Source: Nymphaea colorata
Lineage: Eukaryota > Streptophyta > Magnoliopsida > Nymphaeales > Nymphaeaceae
Reading direction: 5' to 3'
DNA: 64,000 nt
Assembly: GCF_008831285.2 (NCBI RefSeq)
Contig: NC_045145.1
Span: forward strand, 18,182,040 to 18,246,039
The translations under genes were made by a program, and so were the position numbers. Below the pieces are notes generated by a model. That model was given only the letters and a program-made list of their open reading frames with translations, was not told the origin of the DNA and ran no database searches. Shown in pieces: positions 46,280-57,530 of this stretch (position 1 is the first letter of the stretch; each line of letters begins with the position of its first letter).

Positions 46280-49110
46280 AGTTTTAAAACTTGAAAAAAA
46301 ATCTGTTTTTAAATGCAAATGTGCTGTTGCTAATAAAGGTAGATTTTGAGACGAAAGCAAATTCCGGGAACGGGAGCTTAAATAGACCGTTACGACGAGT
46401 TACGGTTCCCACTAAAGAGATTTGGGTTTCGGATTTTCCGCTTCGGATTATCTTTCTTTCGTTTGGGAGGGAAGAGGTGGGAGAGAGGATGGGGTTCGGG
46501 TCGTGTCTCAACCGCTGCAAAAAATCGAAGTCGCCGCAGCAGCAGCCGCCCACGGCGGAGAGTTCGTCGTCCGAGCTACCGGAGAGCTACGCCAAGGAGA
46601 TGGAGAGGGTCTTCCGGCGGTTCGACGCCAACGGCGACGGAAAGATAACGTGGGCGGAGCTGGGGTGGATCATGTCGAGCCTGGGGCAACAGGCGACGGC
46701 GAAGGAGCTGCAGGAGATGGTCCGGCAGGTGGACTCCGACGGCGACGGCAGCATCTCACTCGACGAGTTCATCGAGCTCAACACCAAGGGTGTCGACTCA
46801 AGCGTCGCCCTTGATGACATGCGCGGCGCCTTCTCCCTCTTCGACGTCGACGGAAACGGCTTCATCTCCTGCAAGGAGCTCCACAAGTTCCTCAGCAAGA
46901 TCGGTGATTCCGCGACCATGGACGAATGCCGGAAGATGATCGGCGGCGTGGACAAAGACGGGGACGGCCTGATCAATTTCGAGGAGTTCAAGGCCATGAT
47001 GATGGGACGTTCTTCCCGGTCTAGTGGGTGATATCGTGGACCTAGCTAATCTCTTTCTTCAGTCCTGCTTGGTGGATTGAACCCGCATTTCTCGTCAAAT
47101 GTAAATTGTTCGTCTCTAGTGCTTTTGTTTCTTCTGTTCAGATAATGGGGAGACGGCAGATCCAAACAAAAAATGGTCTGAAGATTTCATGGCTTCTTGT
47201 TTCAACTGGAACTTATTGATTGATATTGTTGTTGTTCAACTGATAGGGTCAACGAGTAGGACCCTCCCTTCTTCTTCTTCTTCTTCTGTTTTTTGGGGTT
47301 TTATCTGCTGGACATTATAGTGTTTCCGCAGCAAGCCTGCAGAAAGATAGTGTTTAATTTTCTAATGAAGCTTCTTATGGTTCGTGCTTTTTGGGAATGT
47401 ATGCCGCCGATGACATTTCTGCATATTTAAGTTGTCCGGTAGAAGCCTTAAAGTGTTTGATAGACAATTGCATCGCATTAGTTTCTTTCGCTTCTTCCAT
47501 AGTGTAGGGAGCAACTATGGTGCCAATCTATTGCTTCAGAGTTGAAATATAGATCTAACTCTTTGAAAAAGAAAGAAAAAGAGAGAATGGGGTTGACCAT
47601 CACATTTTTTTTTCTTTGAACAACTTGAAGAAAAAATCTCTGAAAAGTTGGCAACTCTAAATTTTAAAAGCGATACCTTGGCAGGACATAAAAATTAAAA
47701 TTTCACCTGAATGCAAGGGTTCCAAATCCAAAACTAGTCCAAAAGACGAACAAAGGAAAATATGAATGGAAAACGAAACGGATTGTAGATAAATATAGCC
47801 TTTGTAAGTTCTGTGTTGGGGCACCCAAAATCATGATAAATGAATTCAGATTCAGGAAAGGTTTAGTTTAAATTTTTTAAGTGAATACCTTATATCGAAT
47901 GTCCATATATTTCCAAAGTTATATTTTATCTGGTATTGGATTTCTCACAAATATATGAAAAGAAACAGATGACTGCAAATTGATTCTATAAGACGAAAAA
48001 AATGCAAAAGATATTGCTCAACAAAATATGTCCAAGAAGTAAATTATATAGCAAGAAAGACCCCCAACATTTTAGCTTTTGTGCTGACACGAATTCATCA
48101 AAACCAGGCGCTTAGGTATCATGCTCCCTATTTGTTAAGCACGCGAAAAGGGGTGTTGGGCATTTCAGAACAACTTCCTTCCTGCCTTCGCCTTTTAAAG
48201 ACGCCAAGGAAACTTCTATCACCTTCACTCCATCTGATTTCATTCACTTGAACTCTTTTACAGTCACAAACTTTGGCAGGGACAAGTTAGTGTTGTTGAT
48301 TATGGAATCAAGCAGGACCCACTCTCCTATTGGTGATCAGAGAGATGCCAATTGGATCTCTGAAACAGGCTGCTCTAGATTTGATCTAACTAATAATTGG
48401 TGAGTTTCAGATTCTGACCCAGTCAGCTGCTCGGACTACCATCTCGTAGATGAATCGGATCCAAGTGAACCGATCGAACTTGATATACTGTATCTCTCTG
48501 CAACGCACATACATACAGAGACTACAGAATTGAGTCAAATATACATAACGATGGCAATTATTCTTAGTGAAACTCGCTTTAGTTTCAAACATACAGCTTT
48601 CTAAAATGAGCTCGTCAGAGTTTAATGTGACTTAACCGGATTTGTTTGTGCATGGAGATTAATCTGCAGTAATCCGATTCGGTTCTTGCTACCAAATCAA
48701 ACCAATCGACTTCAGGTTCAAATGGGCAGCGGTGATGGATTTAGTATCTGATCCTGACTGGCGATCCACGCGGCCTCTTTATTGCTGGTTAATCTCCAAG
48801 CAGAACAAACTTAAATCGACGGTGGTGTTTCGAGAACACGAAAAATAAGTTATTTGGCATGCCACTTTATCTGCTCTCCAAGAACTTTAACTTTGAAAGA
48901 AAGAAAGAAAGAGAGGAAGAAAGCATGTCATGCCTGCAGCCATGTCTTAAATTAAAAAGCCAACTGCAGAGCAATACTTTACTTTTAACAACGAAAAAAA
49001 AGAAGATAGATCAAAAACCTTTGATTAAGTCATCTCTCAAACAAATTCAACCTTTTCCCAACTTTACGCACTTTCTGGATGACCTTCTCGCCCGAGGGAA
49101 AGACACTTGA
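46280..49110 (+). repeat. Tandem segmental duplication, unit 2 (contains intact CML gene)
   Basis: This unit aligns with 42060-43550 in the leader, the gene ends, the 3' flank and a distal block at about 48862-49100 (ttatctgctctccaagaact, caactttacgcactttctgg). It is longer because about 47400-48860 has little counterpart in unit 1, implying an insertion here or a deletion there. That extra DNA shows no gene. Confidence 0.8.
46489..47031 (+). CDS. Calmodulin-like Ca2+ sensor with four EF-hands (CML23-26 type)
   Basis: Intronless, 180 aa. Four canonical EF-hand loops are visible: DANGDGKITWAE (46-57), DSDGDGSISLDE (82-93), DVDGNGFISCKE (119-130) and DKDGDGLINFEE (155-166), each with Asp at 1 and Glu at 12, so four Ca ions can probably be bound. 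It is a calcium sensor that would act by binding target proteins. FIELNTKG, ECRKMIGGVDKDGDG and the intronless structure point to the CML25/CML23-24 group. The N-terminus MGFGSCLNRCKKSK has Gly2 and two Cys next to a Lys cluster, which could support lipid anchoring (inference). The frame is open upstream to 46291, but that part looks like promoter and leader, and MGFGSC aligns with the start of the sister copy. Coding GC content is high. Confidence 0.93.
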   Translation: MGFGSCLNRCKKSKSPQQQPPTAESSSSELPESYAKEMERVFRRFDANGDGKITWAELGWIMSSLGQQATAKELQEMVRQVDSDGDGSISLDEFIELNTKGVDSSVALDDMRGAFSLFDVDGNGFISCKELHKFLSKIGDSATMDECRKMIGGVDKDGDGLINFEEFKAMMMGRSSRSSG

Positions 49111-50649
49111 AATTTGAAGACTCAAAAAGAGGCATCATCCACCATGGTCATTATTATTTTGCGACTACCCACTTTGTCAACAATCGGTTCAGCTTTATGT
49201 ATAGCAGGGAGAGAAGAAATAGCCCAACAAATGCTAAAGCCTGACAGCAGGCAGAGATACTATAAACTATAAATGGGGTTGGACTTTCGAATCCTGTCCA
49301 ATGCATAGTAAATCAGATCAGGACCCGGTCAAGTACCATTTTGGGCACAGCCATGAAATTCAAGACCCGGCTAATTAGATTTGCTTTCACCGCTGGATTC
49401 AAACCAGATTAATTTCTTTAACAACCAGACGCTGGATCAAACATGCATAGGATCCACACTTAGATGTAACCAGTTTGAGGCATCGTGATCTTCGACTCAA
49501 ATACGCTAAGAACTTAGGTAATGCACCGACGCAAGGAATGACTAATGTTTTATTTCGTATTCCAATCATGAAAATAAAAGAGGGAATTGGGAGTTATGGG
49601 GTCCCAACTATTCTTAAATTTCCTACTCCACGATTTCTGCCTCATTTATATTCACCATTAAGGATGAGCTGACATAGTTTTTGTATTTTTCTTACGCATC
49701 TCTACGTATGTGGGCCTCACTTCTTATAAAATTATTTTTGTCATTTTCCTTTTTGCCTCATATGACAACTTTGATTGACCATCTAAATATATGAAAATTC
49801 CTTCTAGGTGCTCTTGCTAATGTGGCACTTGTTAGATGACCCCAAGTTGTCATAGTGCGGGCCCCTTGCTGACATGGCATCCACCTTAGTTTGGTGAGGA
49901 GCAGTTTTGTTGACTAATTTGACCACGGGTGGCTGGACTGGTGCAGTTATAGGCAAAGCTGCTTTGAATGCCTCCTTTTTTTTTTTAGCTTCGAAGGACT
50001 ATTGGGGGAATCAGGTAAAAAATCATATAAAAATTGGTATACTAAGTTATATAAAATTATATGGAATAAGTGTATATATGTAATACATCATATTGACTTG
50101 CTAGGCAATTAAGCAAAGCAAACAATTTCTAAAAGCTAAGTATGTTGGTGTTGCACTGGACTGGACTCCCTAGCAACATGAAGCAGCTAGCTTGTGTTCA
50201 ATAACATGTTGAACGGAGTTGAGATTACCGGATCGATTGTTCAAGATGCTAGCTACTTGCTACAACTGTCTATAACTATTGAGAGTAATACATCCCATGA
50301 AACACTTTTAATTAAGTGAAACCACCAGACTCCAGATGATGCATTGAACTCAAAAAAACAAGTGGGATGGGAAAACAAGTTACAGAAGTGCAACACGAAC
50401 GCAAACGAACAAGAAAACAAAAGAAAAGAAAAAAAGTAGAAAGATCCGGCACAGTCCCCGATGACAGGACCAATACGAGGTTCTTATTGAACATTTAGTT
50501 TCTCATCACCAAGAACTAGTGCCGATCGATTTTATTCAATGGTTTGCACTGCCCCTTCCCAGGAGCCACACACTAAAAGGAGAAGCAATAGGCGGCCAAG
50601 GCATCCGATCCTGATGGAGAGAGCCTGTCGCCGATCGAGCTCATGACCT
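47032..50649. other. Intergenic: CML 3' flank, duplication remnant, laccase 3' side
   Basis: Contents are the 3' flank of the calmodulin-like gene, with a (CTT)n run near 47270-47287, unmatched DNA from 47400 to 48860, the distal duplication block (to 49110), and repeat-like DNA sharing phrases such as gatcaggacccggtc with the local repeat families. The laccase 3' untranslated region is on the right. No gene is recognised. Confidence 0.5.
50531..50536 (-). promoter_or_regulatory. Polyadenylation signal of the laccase gene
   Basis: tttatt on the plus strand is AATAAA on the laccase strand, about 115 bases beyond the laccase stop codon at 50652-50650, a typical distance. Confidence 0.55.
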
Positions 50650-53600
50650 TCAACAGGGAGGCATGTATGGTGGTGGTGGCAACATGCTCGTCTCGTTCGT
50701 TGGTCCGTTCTTTGTGATGAAGACTGCAATCATTCCCCAGGAGAAATGGCGCTCCAAGTGACAATGCATCAGCCAGACACCTGCATTCCATACAAGACGA
50801 ACAGGGTTTTCTCTTCACAACCATTACCTAGCATCCCAACTAAAACCGCTAGGAATTAACGAAGATTTGCAACGGAGAAAAAAAGGAAGTAAAGCTATGT
50901 ATCTTGTGATGCAGAGAAAACTCTAACCTGGGTTGACAGCTCTAAACCTCACGGCCACCCATCCGGCCGCGGGAACCCCCACGGTGTTCTCGTATGGCGG
51001 GTCGACCAAGTTGAACTTCTTGGGGTCATTCACCGGGTCAAAGTTGCCGAAATCCCGGGCCATGACGAAGAAGCTGTGGCCGTGCAGGTGCAGCGGGTGA
51101 TTGATTTCGCCGTTGAGTCTTGTCCCCTGCATCACCAGCTCCACCGTATCGTTGTAATCCAGCTCCACCACCTTCGTCCCCGTCGTCGTAAACTCTTCAG
51201 CATTCGTGAAGTTCGTGTACGTGAAGTTGAAGACCTTAGTGAAGGGGGGGAAGTCGGGGGTGTAGACGCCGGAGATGTTCTTATAGTACGCTTGGAGTAT
51301 GTCTGTCGACGGCAACTGAAAGGAGATGTTGTTGATGCTGGCGGCAAGCTTCGGGTTGTTGGTGCAGGTCTCGCAGGACAGGTAGTTGATGCCGAAGGCG
51401 AAGGCCAACCTTTTGGTGACGTTCATGGGGACGCTTATGGAGTGGTTCGCATCCACCATGCTCCTCTGCCTCTTCACGAAGTCCATCACCGCCTGCGAGT
51501 CGCTGAAGGCCGGCAAGGTCGGGAAAGGAGTTGTTGAAGTGGTGTTGGTTCCTTCGTAGCCCTTATATTCCACTATCGCCGTCGTCGTTGTGTTGTCGAA
51601 GACCAGACGGGTGTCAGCATTGTAGGGCTTAGCAGCAATGTAGTAGAGCCCCGGCGTCTGGTCGGCAGTGATCAGGACATCCATCCCTTGGCCCGGAGTT
51701 ATGCAGATGTACTCAACGGATTCGTTGCTAACGTAGGCGCCGTCGCGGCCGACGAGTGTGATGTTGTGGTTCGCGACGGCGAAGAAGTGGCCGTAGGCCA
51801 GCGCAGCATTGATCACGCGAAGCATGTAGCTCTTGCCTGGCTCCACAAGGAATCTAGTCGTATCTGCAGTTCATTTTTTTTTCCCCATAGCTTGAAGTCA
51901 CGAACAGATTTTTCATAACTAAAGAGAAGTGGTGTGCAGTTGCAGGGAGAAATGAAAATTTTGCTGAATGTAACACCTATGAAGAGATCAGTATATGAGG
52001 ATCATCGCCGCCTATTGGGCGATTCTAGCTGTCTTTGATTACTTCAAATTCTAAACTCACGACTCTTGCTTTTACTAATGTGGCAAAAAGTCCATACTAA
52101 AATTCGTGATTGATCAAACTATATAAAGATCTAGCATCCATACTTAAGATTTCAATGTACTTCTTTAATTAGCAAACCACAACATTTAAGGGTTTTTTTT
52201 TCTTTTTTGCTTTGTTCATTATATCCATATTTAAGAGGTGCATTTGGATAATACTCCAAAACCATTTTTTTGAGGTAAAAAATGGTTTTCGTTCCAAAAT
52301 ACAATTTCATGGGAATTTGGATGACACCAAAAAAGAGTTTTGCCAAATCTCATTTTTGACAAAAACTGCATTCGGAAAGGGATTGCCTGGTACCCTCATG
52401 ATAATCACAAGAAAACGTGGTTTGTTCATACTACCTAAGCGCACAAACCAAACTGATCAAAAACCCAAATTCTTAAAAAATAGTTTTCACAATCCAATTT
52501 TTTAAAGTCAGTTAGCCAACGCTTTATAAAGACTTTTCTTGTTTTGTTTTGTTTTTTTTTTTCATTAGCAGAAGGTCCAAGGTCCAAAATAGGTACTGAA
52601 GAGCAAAGCTGGATATATGCATTAAATTTTGCGGGCTAGTATGGTTAATGACAAAAGTACTCTTAGTTTTTGGTAAGACAAAAGTGAAAATAAAGAAAAT
52701 GAAATGACTACAAAGACGTGTTATATATGGAGATGGGTGTGTAATGATCAAAATACCTCTGGTCAAGTTTAAAAAATAGATTTTTAAAAGGATAAAAAGG
52801 ATTATAAAAAAGTTAAAAATTCTAAAAATACATCAATCACCTTCTTTTTTCCTTGGTGTATGTTTGTCGCGTGCAAAACCTAATGCACCCAACTCAATAT
52901 TGACTCTTATATATATAGAGCTCGACAACCCCATCCCTGAACTCCAGATCCATGGTTTCCATAATATAATGTAAATGTCAAACATGCAATTGTGAAATGT
53001 ACTGTTTGCTTTAAGAGTTTATTTCACCTAATGCCCATTTTAAATAGGTACCAAGGCTGCAAACATAGTTGATATTCATGGATTCTAGATCCGAAAGATC
53101 TTAAAACAAAGTTGGTCCAAGGTAATCAAACACATATAAAAGTAAAAAAATATCATGGCATGAAAGAGTGCTACCTCTAATTGTTTAAAGTTTAAACTTG
53201 TACTAAAAGATGTTGGACTTTTTCAAGCACTAGTTAAGCGATTGATTATTCTGCTTCTCAGACTTTCTAAAAGTATAACTGAAATGGTTAAGAGATGTGC
53301 ATGAGCCCAATGTACGCCTGGGCAAGGTCAAAGAGTTTTGAGATAATGCTTGAATTGAAATTTAAATGTTTGGCATTCTCCAAAGAATGTTGGCCTCCAA
53401 ACACCTCACATGAAACGAACCGAACCTGGTTATATGTCTCATACTAGTCAACAAATTTTTTGTGTGCCAACGATGAAAAGTATATCCACTTCACACCGAA
53501 AAAGAAATTTTTTTGTGAGGGCAAAAATAAAAATAAAAAAATGAAAAGCCTAGAAAGGACATTCCTTTTGAAAATTGGAAAAAAAAGTCTGTTACATGAT

Positions 53601-56600
53601 GAATGAAGAAGAAGGGAAAACAAATCGTGGGTGTCTCACTAAGAAAAAGCACGGGAAGCTCACTTTCTTTGGAACAGTTGTATTGGTCTCCGGGCTGGCC
53701 GTTGATCATGTAAGCATCCGATTCGTTGAATCCCGATCCGCTGACGAGTCCCTCCTCCAGCACCTGCATTACGTCGCCCTTCCACCATTCACCTGCGCAA
53801 CAATCACATGGCAATCAGTACCATGGCATTCACAAACTTAAAATGTTTCATTTTTATGCACCGGCAATCAATTTGTCCTCCTTCATTGTTTCTTAAACTC
53901 TGCCTACCAGCACCTTCGCATTCATTCCCTAAGGACTTCTGTGGTCAGTGTCTGATGGCTAACAGTACAATTATTATGGCATTGTTTCCAGCTTTTGCCA
54001 TTTCACTTTCGTCTTTTCCTAATGGGAATCTTTTCGATCCACCAATCCCTTTCATGGAGGTTTAATTCTCGATTGGCAGCTGCCGCTTCGCCTAGCTAGC
54101 TACCGAGCTATTCTCTTATTCTCTCTCTCTCTCTCATATATGCTATACTGTTGTTGGCATTGACAATTCTTGATTTCTACAATTGGAGTCTGCTATCTCA
54201 GGAGGTGAATGAGGCTGAACTGAAAGGTGAAACTTATCCTTCTTATTAACATAGAGAAAGGTTACACAGGGAACTTAGTTATCTTGACGTTGGTAGTACT
54301 TTAACGATGGTAGTGCGTACTAACTAATTGTGCAACATTAACTTAGGTACTTTTATTTCAAATCTATAAATACCCAAATCCCAACTTGCCCTTTAGTACT
54401 TTCGGTTTTAACTTAAAAAAGTTTATTTAAAACTAAAACAATTAACTACTTAAACAACCCTCTTTATAAGTCCTTCAAGCCCTTTAAGATCTTCGATAAT
54501 CTAAAAAGAGAAGGAGAGAGAGAGAGAGAGAGAGATTACTGATAATGACGAGGTATTCTCTATGAGGAGTGGGGTAAGGATACGAGACTCCTATTGGCGG
54601 ATAGACGACGATAGCACCATGAATGGTTGCTCTGGACCAGTCGCTGTGGGCATGGTACCAAATAGTCCCTTCTTCTTCGCTGAAAATCAGGGTGTATGTG
54701 AAGTTGTAGCTTGGACGAATGCCACACATGGTGATGTATTCCGGCCCGTCCGACCAAGGGTTCCTCGGTTGCCTCAGTCCATGCCTACACACAAGAAAAA
54801 GAGAGAGAGAGAGAGTCTTTAATGAACATATGGCTACCACATATCCTCCACCTGATCTTCATCAGACATTTACTGTGTCTTATCAATCTACAAACTATAG
54901 GGTTGCATCGAGAAGGGGAATCGATGGTACTGAATTATTTCAGAAACAGATGAAAACTAAGGTGGTAGGGCAGACTTTAAATTGTTTTTGTCCAAGCCAA
55001 CAAATGGCCGAAGTTTAACATTTCAAGGTCGCAATCAACACATTCGAATCTGATTTCCTGTTCGCAATTGGCTGATCTGGTTCTTATCTGTTTACACCGG
55101 CAGCTATCAATCTGGAATCCATGATTCGGAAGGACCGAGAAGCCATAGCCTGCCATCTCTGAAACTTATGCTGGGCAGGGACGTGACGCAGAGATATTCT
55201 CAAGACAAACCAACCATAAAAAAAAAAAAAAAAAAAAAACAGAGGAACGTGTTACCAGTGGATGGTGATGTTATATTTGGCGAGGTTATGCACATTCACA
55301 GTTACCACGTCACCTCTGCGGGCAAACAGGGTAGGGCCGGGGAATAATCCATTGATTGTCATGATCGTCTTGGTCGAGCAAAGCCTTGTATAATTGGCTT
55401 CTGTCACCTGCAATCAGCATGATATTATGTTACACAGTCACAGGTTGAGCTTTCACAGCAGTGGGGCTCTCCCTGAAAGCTGTTCTAAGAAAGATCAAGA
55501 AACTATTGCTTAAACAACTCAAACAACTCTCTTTTTATCTTTTTTGTCATGAATACTTACAGTTAAACTAAACATCTAATACCAAAAAATTAGAAAGAAT
55601 TGTTTAAGTTGTCGCTGTAGCTATTGGTGACACGCGCCTGAGAGCACAGTATCCTTACAGTATGAACAGTAAAAAGAATAAACCAAATTGTGAGCACATA
55701 AATGCATCGATCTCGTTTGGCTTACGAGATCTACAGACTGGTTAAAAAAGGAGATTTAGGGATCTCCCAACTCAAAAAGATTAAGATCTGCAAATAAAAT
55801 AGACAAAGTGCCACATTTCTTCTTCTAACCAAAGTAAGGGATTTTAAAATAGCCGAACGGGAATCAAGAAGGGCAGAGCTGCCGGCCTTCTGGGTTTTCA
55901 AAAGTTTTAAAAACTATTATTAACTTTTCTGGAAAAATTGCTTAAAATTGGTAAAATTCCGAACATCACCCCTTTCCAAAAAATGACCAACATATTTCCC
56001 TGGAGAACCATGATTTTTTTTAACTCCAAAAATAATGAAAATTGTTTACATTAAGGTCAAATTCAAAATTTACCAAATTATGTATCTATTGACACTGCTC
56101 GATCGAACGGACCCGGAGAGTCATCCCATTTTTTTGTTTTTCTCAAGCTGCACCTCATGGCCCGAAAAATTCCCAGATAAGATAAAATAATTGAATGGAA
56201 AGCACCAAAACCGTCGTACCATAATTATTAACTATTTGCTCTAAACAACGACAAGGTCGACAGAAAAATGCCAGCAGAAGGGACACTGAACCGACGAAAC
56301 GGGGCATTTCTTTTACATTTTTTTTTAACTTAAGTAAAAAATGGCTTCGTGTCTAGCTTTTGGGGTTTTAATTGCGAAGTGGAGAGAATCTTTATCCTTA
56401 TTATTTTTTAACTAGAATTAATAAATGTAAAATCAGATCTAATTGAATATTCGCGGCGCAGTTCTTCCTTTCTAGCTAGAATAAAGAAGAAAGACCTCTT
56501 TATCATGAAACGCAACCAAGAAGAAAATGAAAATTAATGAAAACGTACTTTAAATTTGGAAGCAAATGGGACCTTCCAAACAAAAACAAAAAAAGGGGTG

Positions 56601-57530
56601 AATGTGGATCTACATGTTACATGTTAGATCCTTCTCAGCCGTCAGCCCGAGAATGTTCATATGTACGATCTAATGTTCACCCTTGACCTTAGAATTCATT
56701 AAAAACTTGAACCACATCCAACTCTGGTGTGTTTGTTAGCTTGTTGAAGACCAATTCTCTCTCTCTCTCTAGATAGAGCCAGAGAGTGTCCAAAATATTC
56801 GGTCAATCGCAGACGGGGTGAAAGAACAACATGTTCTCCCTCTATTCTTTTGGAATTCAAATCCCAAAGGAAAATTTTCCGAGTCCCTTGCATGTAAGAA
56901 CTCATCGCCCATTCTGCACAAGGCCGGTACCTGCTTTAGTGCCAAATGTGTTCATGAAGCGATGATAAACACAGGCTCCATGCTGCACTAAAGCTTTCGT
57001 CATAATCATGCTGACTTAAACAAATAGAATTATATACAACCAACATCTACAAGCTCCTTCTTTGAAATTTCGACTGGAAGGAATTGCATTTCACGGAAAC
57101 GAAACAAGGAATCATGTTTGTTCCAGATCTATTTTTCTCGTAAAACGGCAACTTATACTTCTCACAAAGCGAGGAACGGGGATCTGTTGCAGAGACTCGA
57201 CAAGTCTTTAATAAGAAGCTGGATTTTATCAAGTAGCACGTCGCTCTCCCCCTCTCCGGCGTCATGAAACTGTAACTTAAGAAAAAAAATTCCATAGAAG
57301 AATTTGTGATGATGAGAGGAAAGAAAGAAGCAACAGAGCCACAGAGGTGCACGTTTTGTTTTTCTACAGACTGATTTTGTTTTTTCCTTCACTTACAAAG
57401 CAAGCAAAAGGCAGACGATTAGATGCAAACTCACATTCCATTCGTAATGGTAGCGTCCCGCAGAAGCCAGAGACAGGAACAGAGAGAATGAGAGAAGAAA
57501 GCCCAAGATATTCACCGCCACCATGGCCAT
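50650..57530 (-). CDS. Secreted plant laccase (multicopper oxidase)
   Basis: Six exons join in phase to 562 aa: 57530-57435, 55407-55256, 54784-54540, 53792-53664, 51863-50928 and 50780-50650. A hydrophobic signal peptide (about 1-24, ending LASA) targets the wall. All copper motifs are present: HWH (82-84), YHAH (His127, His129), HPLHLHGH (463-470) and [12 protein letters not shown] (525-536), with Cys526 as type 1 ligand and Met536 at the axial position, where many lignin-type plant laccases carry Leu. Plant laccases oxidise monolignols or flavonoids with O2; the substrate here is unknown. Many NxT/NxS sites imply heavy glycosylation. The second-exon join gives [15 protein letters not shown], the usual laccase arrangement. 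Introns 1 (2.0 kb) and 4 (1.8 kb) are long and the latter holds an AT-rich repeat. A TATA-like ttatagag lies about 70 bases upstream of the ATG. Confidence 0.95.
52720..52915. repeat. AT-rich dispersed repeat in laccase intron 4
   Basis: Shares an ordered set of words with 59205-59420 and 61272-61520: atgaccaaaatac-like, a run of aaaaagg/attataaaa, gttaaaa...taaaa-acat, then caccttcttttt and a tg(c/t)a-rich end (gtttgtcgcgtgcaaaacc). It is non-coding. Classification unknown. Confidence 0.55.

Larger units (their letters stand above)
42572..46488. other. Region between the two calmodulin-like genes
   Basis: After the 3' flank of the degenerate copy (to about 43550) the DNA is diverged repeat, with many cagatcc-type words, then a hAT-like element (44879-45064) and dispersed repeat copy C. 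From about 45.8 kb it is promoter-side sequence of the intact gene. cttaaata at about 46377-46384 is a possible TATA-like box. No other gene is supported. Confidence 0.5.

Noticed and set aside
46291-46488. Upstream in-frame extension of the intact CML starting at 46291
   Set aside because: The extension crosses a TATA-like cttaaata and aligns with the promoter/leader of the paralogue. The start MGFGSC matches the paralogue's start and is what the CML family length predicts.
51076-51537. Plus-strand 153-codon frame within the laccase
   Set aside because: It is the antisense shadow of the GC-rich laccase exon 5, which carries the copper motif HPLHLHGH on the minus strand.
54514-54534. (GA)n tract as a possible regulatory GAGA element
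   Set aside because: It lies in a laccase intron immediately after a splice donor and is more simply a microsatellite, reading as a CT tract on the gene strand.
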